Below, in pieces: positions 20,353 through 29,423 of a stretch of 64,000 bases of DNA; positions within the stretch are counted from its first letter, which is position 1, and each line of letters opens with the position of its first letter. The position numbers were made by a program, and so were the translations under genes. The DNA is from Sphingosinicella flava. GTDB taxonomy: Bacteria > Pseudomonadota > Alphaproteobacteria > Sphingomonadales > Sphingomonadaceae. The stretch covers positions 2,250,122 to 2,314,121 of the forward strand of contig NZ_CP065592.1 in NCBI RefSeq assembly GCF_016025255.1. Reading direction: 5' to 3'. Under the pieces are notes generated by a model. That model did no database searches. It was not told the origin of the DNA and was given only the letters and a program-made list of their open reading frames with translations.

Positions 20353-22308
20353 TTATGCCCCCTGGGGCGCAGGGCCTCCGATGCCGCCGCGCGGACGGCG
20401 GGTGGTGGGGATGGACGTGCCGGTGACAGGCAAGGCGGGATGTCGCTTGGAAGGATCCTCGCGGCCGATATCCTCGCCTTTGATCGCCTTTTTGGCCTCC
20501 TCGCCAGAGAGCGTCTCATATTCGAGAAGCGCGGCGGCGAGGCTGTGCAGTTCGTCGAGATGCTCGGTCAGCACCTTGCGTGCCGTGGCTTCGCCTTCCT
20601 CGACGAGGCGGCGAACCTCCTGGTCGATCAATTTCGCGGTCTCGCCGGAAATGGATTGCGTGCGGGCGACGCTGTGGCCGAGGAACACTTCGTCCTGATT
20701 ATCGCGGTAGCGCAGCCAGCCGAGCTTTTCCGACATGCCATATTCCATGACCATCGCGCGGGCGAGATCCGTCGCCTGCTGGATGTCGTTGGACGCGCCG
20801 GTGTTGAGTTCGTCCTCGCCATAGATGAGCTGTTCGGCGATGCGACCGCCGAAGGACAGGGCGAGACGCGCCTTCATCTGCTTCATGTTCATCGAATAAC
20901 GGTCGCGCTCCGGCAGGTTCCAGGTGACGCCGAGCGCCCGGCCGCGCGGAATGATGGTCACCTTGTGGAGCGGGTCGCAGCCCGGCACATGGAGCGAGAC
21001 GAGGGCGTGGCCGGCCTCGTGATAGGCGGTCGCCTTCTTCTCGTCCTCGGTCATGACCATGGACTTCCTCTCGGCGCCCATCATGACCTTGTCCTTGGCT
21101 TCCTCGAACTCCTTCATCGCGACGAGGCGCTTGCCCTTGCGTGCGGCGAGGAGGGCGGCTTCGTTGGCGAGGTTGGCGAGATCGGCGCCCGAAAAGCCCG
21201 GCGTGCCGCGCGCGATGGTGCGCGCGTCGACGTCCGGCGCCAAGGGCAATTTCTTCATGTGGACGGCGAGGATCTTCTCGCGGCCTTCAATGTCCGGACG
21301 CGGCACGACGACCTGGCGGTCGAAACGGCCCGGGCGGAGAAGGGCGGGGTCGAGCACGTCGGGACGGTTGGTCGCGGCGATGATGATGATGCCTTCATTG
21401 GCTTCGAACCCGTCCATTTCGACGAGCAGCTGATTGAGCGTCTGTTCGCGCTCGTCATTGCCGTTGCCGAGGCCCGCGCCGCGATGGCGGCCGACCGCGT
21501 CGATTTCGTCGATGAAGACGATGCAGGGCGCATTCTTCTTCGCTTGTTCGAACATGTCGCGCACGCGGCTGGCGCCCACGCCGACGAACATCTCGACGAA
21601 GTCGGAGCCCGAAATGGTGAAGAAGGGCACGTTCGCCTCACCCGCGATGGCGCGGGCAAGCAAAGTTTTTCCGGTGCCGGGCGAGCCGACAAGCAGCGCG
21701 CCCTTCGGGATTTTGCCGCCGAGGCGGGCGAATTTGGAAGGATCCTTGAGGAAATCAACGATCTCCTGCAATTCCTCGCGCGCTTCGTCGATGCCCGCCA
21801 CATCGTCGAACGTCACGCGGCCATGCTTTTCGGTCAGCATCTTGGCCTTGGACTTGCCGAAACCCATCGCGCCCGATCCTGCATTCTTCTGCATCTGGCG
21901 CATGACGAAGATCGCGATGCCGATCATCAGCAGGAAGGGGAGAGACTGGTAGAGTAGGATCAGCCAAACGCTGGTCTGCGGCTCCGGCTCGGCGGAAAAG
22001 GCGACGCCCTGCTGCTTCAGCCGGTCGATGATCTGCGGATCCTGCGGCGCATAGGTACGATAACGCTGGCCGTTGGACAGCTCGCCCTGGATATATTCCT
22101 TGGTGATGACCGCATTCTTGACGCTGCCGTCCTCCACCTTCTGCAGGAAATCCGAATAGCCGATGCTGTTCCCCGCCGGCGCGCTGCCGCCGCCGCCCGC
22201 GACTTGAACGAAGAACAGGACCGCGAGCAGGATGCCTGCCCAGATCATCAGATTCTTCATCCACGGATTGCCCTGTGGCTGTTGCGGCGGCTGCTTGTCG
22301 TCGTTCAT
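20353..22308 (-). CDS. ftsH: ATP-dependent zinc metalloprotease FtsH
   Basis: The 651-residue inner-membrane AAA+ protease degrades misassembled membrane proteins and regulators. Two membrane segments (about 20-37 and 113-135) flank a periplasmic domain. Walker A is GSPGTGKT at 208-215, Walker B is IVFIDEIDA near 264, and the zinc site is HEAGH at 430-434, with a distal acidic ligand expected near 500. The C-terminal tail (after 610) is Pro/Gly-rich. It follows tilS with a 93-bp gap, an order conserved in many proteobacteria. Confidence 0.97.
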   Translation of the reverse strand: MNDDKQPPQQPQGNPWMKNLMIWAGILLAVLFFVQVAGGGGSAPAGNSIGYSDFLQKVEDGSVKNAVITKEYIQGELSNGQRYRTYAPQDPQIIDRLKQQGVAFSAEPEPQTSVWLILLYQSLPFLLMIGIAIFVMRQMQKNAGSGAMGFGKSKAKMLTEKHGRVTFDDVAGIDEAREELQEIVDFLKDPSKFARLGGKIPKGALLVGSPGTGKTLLARAIAGEANVPFFTISGSDFVEMFVGVGASRVRDMFEQAKKNAPCIVFIDEIDAVGRHRGAGLGNGNDEREQTLNQLLVEMDGFEANEGIIIIAATNRPDVLDPALLRPGRFDRQVVVPRPDIEGREKILAVHMKKLPLAPDVDARTIARGTPGFSGADLANLANEAALLAARKGKRLVAMKEFEEAKDKVMMGAERKSMVMTEDEKKATAYHEAGHALVSLHVPGCDPLHKVTIIPRGRALGVTWNLPERDRYSMNMKQMKARLALSFGGRIAEQLIYGEDELNTGASNDIQQATDLARAMVMEYGMSEKLGWLRYRDNQDEVFLGHSVARTQSISGETAKLIDQEVRRLVEEGEATARKVLTEHLDELHSLAAALLEYETLSGEEAKKAIKGEDIGREDPSKRHPALPVTGTSIPTTRRPRGGIGGPAPQGA

Positions 22309-22401
22309 GTGAGTCCGGTCTAACCTTTCGAAAACCTAGATAGGCATTTCCAGCCGCAGCACAATGCGGGCTGCGCGGTGAATGGAAGGTTGACGAATGG
22401 G

Positions 22402-23385
22402 CTAGCCCCGAATGCGGCGGCGCGGCGCCGGGGCGATGCGCCATAAATGCCCGCTTGCCGACCCTTTGACGCCGGCAAAGGTCGCCGTTTTTCCGGATTC
22501 GAGACTGGCTAGAAGGCCATCGACGCTCGCGATTGGCCGTGCGCCGGGGGGAACGGCGTGCCGCGCGTGAAGATCGGCGATGGCGTGAAGGAGCAGGCGG
22601 CGGCGGATTTCACGCGGAAGGTCGGTCACGTCGACCCGCCACGCGCCGTCGTCCAAGCGCGCCCGGTCCGCCCAGAAATGCTCTGCCGTCCACACGAGCG
22701 CGTCTTCGGCCTGGCCCAGAATGGCTGCGCTTTTCGTCAGCCGGACGGGATCGAGAACCGGATTGTCCGCCAGCAACCGCCGCATCGCGACACGGTCGTA
22801 ACGCGCATCCCGGTTCGACGGGTCGTCCACCGGCAGGATAGAGGTTGACGCGACGATCTTCCCAAGCTCCTCCCGGCGCCATTCAAGAAGCGGGCGGGCG
22901 ATCTTCAGGGAGGGGCCTTCGAAACGGACCGGGCGGATTCCGGACAGGCCGGCAAGGCCCGCGCCGCGCTGGAGCCGCATCAGGAGGGTTTCGGCCTGAT
23001 CGTCCGCATGGTGCGCGGTGAAAAGAACGGAAATGCCCGTATTTTCCGCCCAGGCGCGGAGGGCGGCATAGCGGGCGCGGCGCGCCTCTCCCTGAACGCC
23101 CATGCCGCGTTCGGCGACTGCGACCTTCAAAACGACGTGCGGACAGCCGATCGATGCGCAAATGCGTCCGGCGAAGAGGGCTTCTTCCCGGCTTTCCGGG
23201 CGAAGGCCGTGATCGACGGTCGCTGCCGAAACCCGCCCATCGAACGTAGCCCATGCAAGAAGTAAAAGCGCGAGGCTGTCGGGGCCGCCCGATACCGCCA
23301 CTCCGATCCGGCCGGGGTCGGTCCTGCCCAGGAGCCGCTGGACATCCTCGCGGAAGCGCTCGACGTGGGCGGGTGCGATCGTCAT
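22402..23385 (-). CDS. tilS: tRNA(Ile)-lysidine synthetase
   Basis: TilS attaches lysine to C34 of tRNA-Ile(CAU), so that it reads AUA. The 327-residue protein carries the PP-loop SGGPDS at 32-37 and the downstream FTAHHADDQAETLLMRLQRG segment near 120, both hallmarks of the N-type ATP pyrophosphatase family. The C-terminal tRNA-binding portion is short compared with the E. coli enzyme, as in many alphaproteobacteria. It is in a run with cpoB, the entericidin and ftsH on the same strand. Confidence 0.95.
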   Translation of the reverse strand: MTIAPAHVERFREDVQRLLGRTDPGRIGVAVSGGPDSLALLLLAWATFDGRVSAATVDHGLRPESREEALFAGRICASIGCPHVVLKVAVAERGMGVQGEARRARYAALRAWAENTGISVLFTAHHADDQAETLLMRLQRGAGLAGLSGIRPVRFEGPSLKIARPLLEWRREELGKIVASTSILPVDDPSNRDARYDRVAMRRLLADNPVLDPVRLTKSAAILGQAEDALVWTAEHFWADRARLDDGAWRVDVTDLPREIRRRLLLHAIADLHARHAVPPGARPIASVDGLLASLESGKTATFAGVKGSASGHLWRIAPAPRRRIRG

Positions 23386-23433
23386 GCGCCGATCCCTACG
23401 TCAGGCGCGGACCCGCGAAAAGCGGGAAGCGGC

Positions 23434-23556
23434 TCAGTCGGCGGCGTCGGAAACGGTTTCGCCCACCGACTGCACATCCTCGCCGATCCCGGCGATGGTG
23501 TTGCAAGCGGCGAGCGCCAAGGTGAGGCCGAGGGCCAGTGTCAGCTTACGAATCAT
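23434..23556 (-). CDS. Entericidin A/B-family small lipoprotein
   Basis: This 40-residue open frame is too short for common ORF cut-offs but is convincing. The ATG at 23556 follows a GGAGGCAAATCC ribosome-binding site. The protein begins MIRKLTLALGLTLALAAC, a lipoprotein signal peptide with a LAAC lipobox (Cys18). The mature part NTIAGIGEDVQSVGET is the classic entericidin pattern of a tiny membrane-anchored amphipathic peptide. It lies between cpoB and tilS on the same strand, with 17 bp to cpoB. In E. coli, entericidins form a stationary-phase toxin-antidote pair. Here only one member is seen, so a simple envelope lipoprotein role is equally possible. Confidence 0.85.
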   Translation of the reverse strand: MIRKLTLALGLTLALAACNTIAGIGEDVQSVGETVSDAAD

Positions 23557-23573
23557 GGATTTGCCTCCCTTTT

Positions 23574-24398
23574 TCACGAACATTTCGCGTCCTGACGCGC
23601 CTTGGGCAGACGCTGTTTCACCCAGTCGCGCATGGTGGGATAGACGTCGGCCAGTTCGTCATAGACCTTGCACGCCTCCGCCGGCTTCTTGAGCGCGGTA
23701 AGCGCCTGGCCGAGGAAATAAAGGCTATCGGCGGCGCGCTCGCCCTTCGGATTGGTCTGATAATTGGACAGGAAAATCTTCGCGGCCGTCGCGGGCTTGC
23801 CGTCGTCCAAATAAGCGCGGCCAAGCAAATTCTGCCCATAGCTCGCCCGGGCATGTTTGGGATATTTCTTCACCATCGCCTCGAGCGCCGCCTGCGCCTC
23901 GCCATATTTGCCTTCGTCCCACAGGCGATAGCCGGTGAGATAAGCCTGCTCTCCCGGATCGGCGGCGGCCGCGGGAGTTTCGGCTTGCGCAGGTTCCGGG
24001 GTTGGGGGAGCGGTCGACGGCGCCTCCTCGGCCGGTTGCGGGACAGGCTTGGCAAGGCGGGTTTCCATGTCCGCCCTATAGCGGTTGAACGCCTCCTCAA
24101 GCTGGCGGACGCGATAGGCATTTTCCTCGGTCTGGCCGGTCAGCGTGCGGAGCTGGCTTTCCAGCGCATCGACGCGGGCGGTGAGGTCGGCGACGGCGGA
24201 GGTGGCAGGCACGCCGGACGTCGCGACATCCTGCTGAGGGACGATTTCAGGCTGAACCGCGCCGCCCGGAAAGACCTTGCGCTGAACGGCCTGCACATCG
24301 CGTTCCAGCTTTTCGACCCGGCGGCCGAGGTCGGACTGGGCGGCGGCGGGCATCGCGGCCCCCGCCATCAACATGGCGACGATCAAGGAAATACGCAT
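23574..24398 (-). CDS. cpoB: Cell division coordinator CpoB (YbgF), Tol-Pal associated
   Basis: CpoB is a periplasmic protein that couples peptidoglycan synthesis to outer-membrane constriction via Tol-Pal. The 274-residue product has a signal peptide (about 1-21), a coiled-coil N-terminal trimerisation region (DLGRRVEKLERDVQAVQ; later VDALESQLRTL), a Pro/Ala/Glu-rich linker (about 120-150), and C-terminal TPR repeats starting at EQAYLTGYRLWDEGKYGEA and including RASYGQNLLGRAY. An ATG seven codons upstream is possible, but the chosen one gives a normal signal peptide. tol-pal itself is not in the window. Confidence 0.9.
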   Translation of the reverse strand: MRISLIVAMLMAGAAMPAAAQSDLGRRVEKLERDVQAVQRKVFPGGAVQPEIVPQQDVATSGVPATSAVADLTARVDALESQLRTLTGQTEENAYRVRQLEEAFNRYRADMETRLAKPVPQPAEEAPSTAPPTPEPAQAETPAAAADPGEQAYLTGYRLWDEGKYGEAQAALEAMVKKYPKHARASYGQNLLGRAYLDDGKPATAAKIFLSNYQTNPKGERAADSLYFLGQALTALKKPAEACKVYDELADVYPTMRDWVKQRLPKARQDAKCS

Positions 24399-24481
24399 CG
24401 AACTACCCCGCGAAAACATGCCCGGCCGGGCGACTGATCCGCTTTATATCAAAGCCGGAACCTGTCGCCAGCCTGAAGCGA

Positions 24482-25336
24482 TCAAAGCCCGTTGGCGCCG
24501 GCGGCCCCCGGGGCGTTATCAGGAAGCGGGATAGGGCCGGGCTGCCCGGAAGTGCCAGGCGTCGTCCCGCCATTGCGGGCGAGGAGATCGGCGGCGAGCA
24601 GGCTCACGTCCGAAATCGTCCGCTCGGGTTCGCCGAGCGGCGCCACTGGCGTGTTGCCGATCGTCACGCGCAGCGCTTGCGGCTTGCCGGTCAGGATTTG
24701 CGGACGGGTCGCGGTGGCGGGCACTTCGTAGCGATCGCCTGGCTTCATCGTCGCTTCGTAAAGACGCTGGCCGCCTGCTTCATAAATGCGGAGCCAGACC
24801 TCCTCGGTCGCGGTGAGGACGACCGGGCCCGTGGGAGCGGCGGCGGGCGCTTCGGCCGCAGGCGCGGCTTGCTGCGGAGCGGCAGGGCTGCTCGTGACCG
24901 GCGCCTGCGCCTGCTCGACATCCGTGCCGCCCAAAGCAGCGCTCCGCCAGATAAAGTAGCCGGCGATAAGGGCGATACCGATAATGCCGATCATGATCGC
25001 GAGCGAACGCGGCGGCACCCGCGCCGGATCGGCCGGTTCGTAATAAGCGGTCGACGCGGCCTCGCTGCGCGTCGCGCCCAATTGCTCGCGCAGCTCCGCG
25101 CCGATGGCGTTGCCGTTGAGGCCGACCGCATTGGCGTAAGTGCGCGCGAACCCAACGCTGTAGGTGACGGCGGGCAGCGCGTCCCAATCGCCCTGTTCGA
25201 TGTGTTGGAGATGGCGGATGGGTATGCGGGTGTGCGCTGCGATATCGTCGAGTTTCATGCCCTTGGCTTCGCGGGCGGCCTTCAGGCGCTCCCCGATCGG
25301 TCCCCCGGCATATGCCCCTTCATCCATATCCACCAT
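24482..25336 (-). CDS. rodZ: RodZ-like cytoskeletal/cell-shape membrane protein
   Basis: The 284-residue protein has the RodZ layout. An N-terminal cytoplasmic helix-turn-helix of Xre type (GERLKAAREAKGMKLDDIAAHTRI, then HLQHIEQGDWDALP) covers about residues 13-85. One membrane helix (SLAIMIGIIGIALIAGYFIW) follows near 125-145, then an Ala/Pro-rich linker, and a periplasmic DUF4115 domain (WLRIYEAGGQRLYEATMKPGD) to residue 250. RodZ binds MreB and helps set rod shape. The start ATG at 25336 has GGGGCGAG upstream. Upstream in-frame ATGs are unsupported by homology. Confidence 0.88.
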   Translation of the reverse strand: MVDMDEGAYAGGPIGERLKAAREAKGMKLDDIAAHTRIPIRHLQHIEQGDWDALPAVTYSVGFARTYANAVGLNGNAIGAELREQLGATRSEAASTAYYEPADPARVPPRSLAIMIGIIGIALIAGYFIWRSAALGGTDVEQAQAPVTSSPAAPQQAAPAAEAPAAAPTGPVVLTATEEVWLRIYEAGGQRLYEATMKPGDRYEVPATATRPQILTGKPQALRVTIGNTPVAPLGEPERTISDVSLLAADLLARNGGTTPGTSGQPGPIPLPDNAPGAAGANGL

Positions 25337-25435
25337 TAACTCGCCCCTGCCGTTACGCTGCGTCATGACATAGCAGCATGCGGCCCTTGTCAACCGGGCT
25401 GCTGAATGTCGCGATACTTTCTCGTGCTGGCTTGT

Positions 25436-27712
25436 TTAACCCAGCGCAACCTGATGCCGGTCCGCCCAAGCCGCGAGAGCCGCGCGCAGGTCTTCCGGCG
25501 GGCGCGCCAACATGCCCTCGAGCGCGGGCGTCAATGCGGACAGATCGAGGGAGCGGATCATCGCCTTGATCTGGCCCACCGCCACAGGCGTGATGGACAG
25601 GCGGCGAATGCCGATGCCGATCAACGCCATCGCCTCGAGCGGCCGTCCGCCCATCTCGCCGCACACGCCGACCGGAACGCCATGATCGTCCGCCGCCCTG
25701 ACCACGCGGCGGAGGAAACGCAGGATGGCCGGGCTCAGCCAGTCGTAACGCTCGGCGAGCTTGGGATGGGCGCGGTCGGCGGCGAAGAGAAATTGGGTGA
25801 GATCGTTGGTGCCGATCGACAGGAAATCGATCTTCGGCAGCAGGATGTCGAGCGTCTCGGCTAGCGCGGGGACTTCGAGCATCGCCCCATAGCGCACGTC
25901 GCGGGGCAGGGCCTTCCGGCGCGCGGCGAGCCAGGCGCGCTGTTCCTCGACCAGCGCCTTCGCGGCGTCGAATTCCCATGGCTCGGAGATCATCGGGAAC
26001 ATGACGTTGAGCACGCCGCCCGCCGCCGCTTCGAGGAGCGCGCGGGCCTGTGCCTTCATCAGGCCGTCGCGGTCGAGGGCGAGGCGCAGCGCGCGCCAAC
26101 CCATTGCGGGGTTTTCCTCATTCTCGCTATCCTCGACCTTCAAATAGGGGAGCGCCTTGTCGCCGCCGACATCGATGGTGCGGAAGATGACCGGCTTGTC
26201 GCCCGCCGCGTCGAGCACGGATTTGTAAAGGCGCTGCTGGCTCTCCCGGCGGGGCAAGGTGGCGGACACGAGAAATTGGAATTCGGTCCGGAAAAGGCCG
26301 ATGCCGTCCGCGCCCACCAGGTCGAGGGCGCCTGCGTCGTCGCGCAGGCCGGCATTCACCATCAATGTCATGCGCGTACCGTCCCTGGTCACCGGGGGCT
26401 GGTCGCGAAGCGCGGCATATTGGGCGCGCCGTTTCTGGCTGGCGAGGAGCTTCGCCTCGAATGCTTCCTCCAGCACATTGTTCGGACGGACGAAGGCGGT
26501 GCCTTCGCCGGTGTCGAGCAGGATTTCGTCGCCTTCCGACACGAGCTGGCGAATATTGCGAACCCGGCCCAGCATTGGAATGCCCATGGCGCGCGCGACG
26601 ATGGTGACGTGCGCGGTCAGCGACCCTTCCTCCAAGATCACGCCCTTCAGGCGGCGCTTGTCATATTCCAGCAGCTCGGCCGGGCCGAGATTGCGGGCGA
26701 TGAGGATCGCGTCTCCGCGCAGCCCCATCTGCGCCGCCGTGCCGAGCTGTCCCGACACGATGCGGAGGAGGCGATTGGCGAGATCGTCGAGGTCGTGCAT
26801 CCGCTCGGCGAGCAAGGGATCGTCGATCTGGCGCATCCGCATGCGGGTGCGCTGCTGGACGCGCTCGATCGCCGCCTCGGCGGTAAGGCCACTGTCGATC
26901 GCCTCGTTGATCCGCCGCGACCAGCCTTCGTCATAGGCGAACATCTTGTAGGTTTCGAGTATCTCCTGATGCTCGCCCGCGGTGCCGAATTCGGCCTGGC
27001 TCGTCATCGTGTCAATCTGCTCGCGCATCTTCCGGAAAGCGGAATAGACGCGCTGACGCTCCGCCTCGGTATCCTCCGCGACGGTGTGTTCGATCAGAAT
27101 GCGCGGCTGATGGAAGACGGCCGTGCCCCGGCCCATGCCGGTCACGAGCTTGAGCCCGTCAAGCCGTGCCGTGCCCGCATCCCGCGCCTTGTCGGTCGCG
27201 GCGGTCGCGCGGTCGGCAAGACCGGCATTGGCGATCAGTTCGGACAGCACCATGGCGACGGTCTGCAAAGCCTCGATCTCGACATCGTCATAGGCCCGGC
27301 TTTCGGCATGCTGGACGGCGAGAACGCCGATCGCGCGCTCGCGCCGGACAATGGGCACGCCCGCGAAGCTGTGAAACATTTCCTCGCCCGTCTCGGGCCG
27401 GTAGGCGAATTCGGGGTGGCGGGTCGCTTCGTCGAGATTGAGGATCGCGACATCCTCCGCGATCGTGCCGACCAGGCCCTCGCCAAGAGCGAGCTTGGTG
27501 ACGTGGACGGCGCTCTGGTTGAGGCCGACGGTCGCGAACAGTTCAAGCACCCCGTCGCGCAGCAAGTAGATGGAACAGACTTCGCTGCCCATCGCCTCGG
27601 CGATGATCTTCACCACCTTGTTGAGCTTCGCCTGCGCCTGTGTCTTGGAAGCCATCACCTCATGAAGGCCGGTCAGGATTTCGCGTGCGGAGGTGGCGGA
27701 AGCGGTGGGCAT
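25436..27712 (-). CDS. ptsP: Phosphoenolpyruvate-protein phosphotransferase PtsP (enzyme I-Ntr)
   Basis: PtsP passes phosphate from PEP to NPr in the regulatory nitrogen PTS. The 758-residue protein has an N-terminal GAF domain (about 20-160), a PEP-utiliser N domain, a phosphohistidine segment EEGSLTAHVTIVARAMGIP with His368, and a C-terminal PEP-binding barrel with FRTEFQFL, MFPMISEPWE and the terminal VPVGVCGEMGGRPL. Length and domain order are standard. No other PTS gene is in the window. The preceding 130 bp separate it from a divergent lipoprotein gene. Confidence 0.95.
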   Translation of the reverse strand: MPTASATSAREILTGLHEVMASKTQAQAKLNKVVKIIAEAMGSEVCSIYLLRDGVLELFATVGLNQSAVHVTKLALGEGLVGTIAEDVAILNLDEATRHPEFAYRPETGEEMFHSFAGVPIVRRERAIGVLAVQHAESRAYDDVEIEALQTVAMVLSELIANAGLADRATAATDKARDAGTARLDGLKLVTGMGRGTAVFHQPRILIEHTVAEDTEAERQRVYSAFRKMREQIDTMTSQAEFGTAGEHQEILETYKMFAYDEGWSRRINEAIDSGLTAEAAIERVQQRTRMRMRQIDDPLLAERMHDLDDLANRLLRIVSGQLGTAAQMGLRGDAILIARNLGPAELLEYDKRRLKGVILEEGSLTAHVTIVARAMGIPMLGRVRNIRQLVSEGDEILLDTGEGTAFVRPNNVLEEAFEAKLLASQKRRAQYAALRDQPPVTRDGTRMTLMVNAGLRDDAGALDLVGADGIGLFRTEFQFLVSATLPRRESQQRLYKSVLDAAGDKPVIFRTIDVGGDKALPYLKVEDSENEENPAMGWRALRLALDRDGLMKAQARALLEAAAGGVLNVMFPMISEPWEFDAAKALVEEQRAWLAARRKALPRDVRYGAMLEVPALAETLDILLPKIDFLSIGTNDLTQFLFAADRAHPKLAERYDWLSPAILRFLRRVVRAADDHGVPVGVCGEMGGRPLEAMALIGIGIRRLSITPVAVGQIKAMIRSLDLSALTPALEGMLARPPEDLRAALAAWADRHQVALG

Positions 27713-27844
27713 AGCCCCCGCTATCAGATTGCCGCCCTAGTTTCCAACGCTTGCCTGATCGAAAACCGAGACCTCCATATTAAATCGCGCTTAACGCATC
27801 CGTTCTACCTCCGGAATGAGACCCAAGCTTTGACCGGAAGTTCG

Positions 27845-29410
27845 ATGAAGATTGCTTTGCCATTTCTTGCCGCCATCCTGCTTACCGGCTGCGGCGGAGA
27901 GGGATCCTCATCGTCGCCCCCGCCCTCGCCGCCGCCCCCGTCCCCTTCTCCTCCGCCTCCCGCCCAGATCACGGTTTCTCCGGCACAGGCGCAGATCGGC
28001 TATGCGGATACCCAGCAGCTTTCCTGCAGTGTGGCCGGGCACCCGACCGATACCTGCACGTGGACCCTCCTGGATGGGCCATCCAGCGGCAGAATTACCG
28101 AAACCGGCCTCTACGTGGCTCCCTTGGCGCAGGGGAACTACCGCGTGGTCGCGACTAGCATCGCCGACCCAACCCGATCGGCGACCGCCACTGTCTCAGT
28201 CGTTCCTATGGGGGAACCGGCGTACAAACCTTGGGTAACAGGTTATTACGGATGGACGGAATATCCCGTTGAAGAAGTCGATATGGGGCCACTGTCGCAT
28301 CTCGTCATTTACGGGGTCGTCGCTGCAAGCTCCTTCGGCCCCGACGTCCAGCCAGGCGATCTGGAAGAAATGACAGGCTACCCCATCCACGGGGAGGGAG
28401 GGCCAGAGGAGCGGCTCGTTCGCCGCGCACATGACAAGGGGGTGAAAGCCCTGCTGATGCTCGATGGAAGCGGAAACAATGACAGTTCCCTTCTGGTGGC
28501 TACCACCGATGCTGCACGCCCTCGCTTCATAACCAATATTCTGAACCGCCTGCGTGCCGACGACTATGACGGTATCGCGATAAATTGGCTTAAAGTAAGG
28601 ACGGATTTCACCAATTTGAGCGAGGAGGAAGTTCGGAGAAGATATAAGGCTCTCCTCGTCGATCTTCGCGCCGCCGCTCGTAATCATCCATCCTACGGCA
28701 GCCAACGTCCCCTGATCATTACGGTCGCGGCCACGGCGCCGAACATATTCGGCCTCGCCGATGGGCGAGTTCCAGCCTGGCAGGCCGAGATACCAAGCCT
28801 GGTGGATCAATATAATGTAACGCCTTACGGCCAGTTCGATCACGCCTCATATTTTCCTGAAAAAGGGGGTAGCAGCCTATCGTGGTTCAACGGCGCCATT
28901 GGAGGCGCGGCGCCGGAGCATCCTTACGATCTCGCCAGCGCTATCGCGGCTTATACGAGAGCGGGTGTGGATCCGCGAAAGCTGGGAGTCGGCATTGTCT
29001 TCAACGGAACCTACTATGGGCCGGATGTGACAGGGCCACGGCAGCCGATAGCCGCCAGCACTATTTTCGAGGGCTTTTTCCTCCGTACCTCTTATCGCGA
29101 ACTCGCAAGGCTCGGCTATCTTATCAATGGCACTTACCGATGGGATCCGGTGGCTCAGGTCGGATATCGCAGCTACCCGGGTGGCGGATTTGCTCCCACG
29201 CTTCCAAGCGTTCCCCATCAGCCTCCCAATCTGCCAGCCGGCTTCCTGTCCTACGAGGATGAGATGTCCATCGCCGTCAAAGGACATTGGGTACGGCGCA
29301 ACAGCATTGGCGGGGTGGCACTCTGGAGGATAGACTATGGCTATCTGCCGGACAGCAAAACTAATCCTCTGTTGTCGGCGGTAGGCACCGCCTTTCCGTT
29401 CAAACGCTAG
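27845..29410 (+). CDS. GH18 chitinase-like lipoprotein with degenerate catalytic motif
   Basis: This 521-residue exported lipoprotein starts with MKIALPFLAAILLTGC, with lipobox LTGC (Cys16). A Ser/Pro-rich spacer (21-40) is followed by a bacterial Ig-like domain (about 41-120; AQITVSPAQAQI, ETGLYVAPLAQGNYRVVATS) and then a TIM-barrel resembling glycoside hydrolase 18 (WVTGYYGWTEY; strand 4 at residues 241-249; late GGVALWRIDYGY). In GH18 the DxxDxDxE motif supplies the catalytic Glu. Here it reads DGIAINWL, so the Asp pair and the Glu are absent. It is therefore likely a carbohydrate-binding or otherwise non-catalytic relative. The sequence has more AT-rich codons than its neighbours, which may signal acquisition. 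Confidence 0.75.
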   Translation: MKIALPFLAAILLTGCGGEGSSSSPPPSPPPPSPSPPPPAQITVSPAQAQIGYADTQQLSCSVAGHPTDTCTWTLLDGPSSGRITETGLYVAPLAQGNYRVVATSIADPTRSATATVSVVPMGEPAYKPWVTGYYGWTEYPVEEVDMGPLSHLVIYGVVAASSFGPDVQPGDLEEMTGYPIHGEGGPEERLVRRAHDKGVKALLMLDGSGNNDSSLLVATTDAARPRFITNILNRLRADDYDGIAINWLKVRTDFTNLSEEEVRRRYKALLVDLRAAARNHPSYGSQRPLIITVAATAPNIFGLADGRVPAWQAEIPSLVDQYNVTPYGQFDHASYFPEKGGSSLSWFNGAIGGAAPEHPYDLASAIAAYTRAGVDPRKLGVGIVFNGTYYGPDVTGPRQPIAASTIFEGFFLRTSYRELARLGYLINGTYRWDPVAQVGYRSYPGGGFAPTLPSVPHQPPNLPAGFLSYEDEMSIAVKGHWVRRNSIGGVALWRIDYGYLPDSKTNPLLSAVGTAFPFKR

Positions 29411-29423
29411 GCAGGGCGGGGCC

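Noticed and set aside
26276-27844. Upstream extension of the chitinase-like gene
   Set aside because: The frame is open but antisense to ptsP. A lipoprotein signal begins precisely at 27845.
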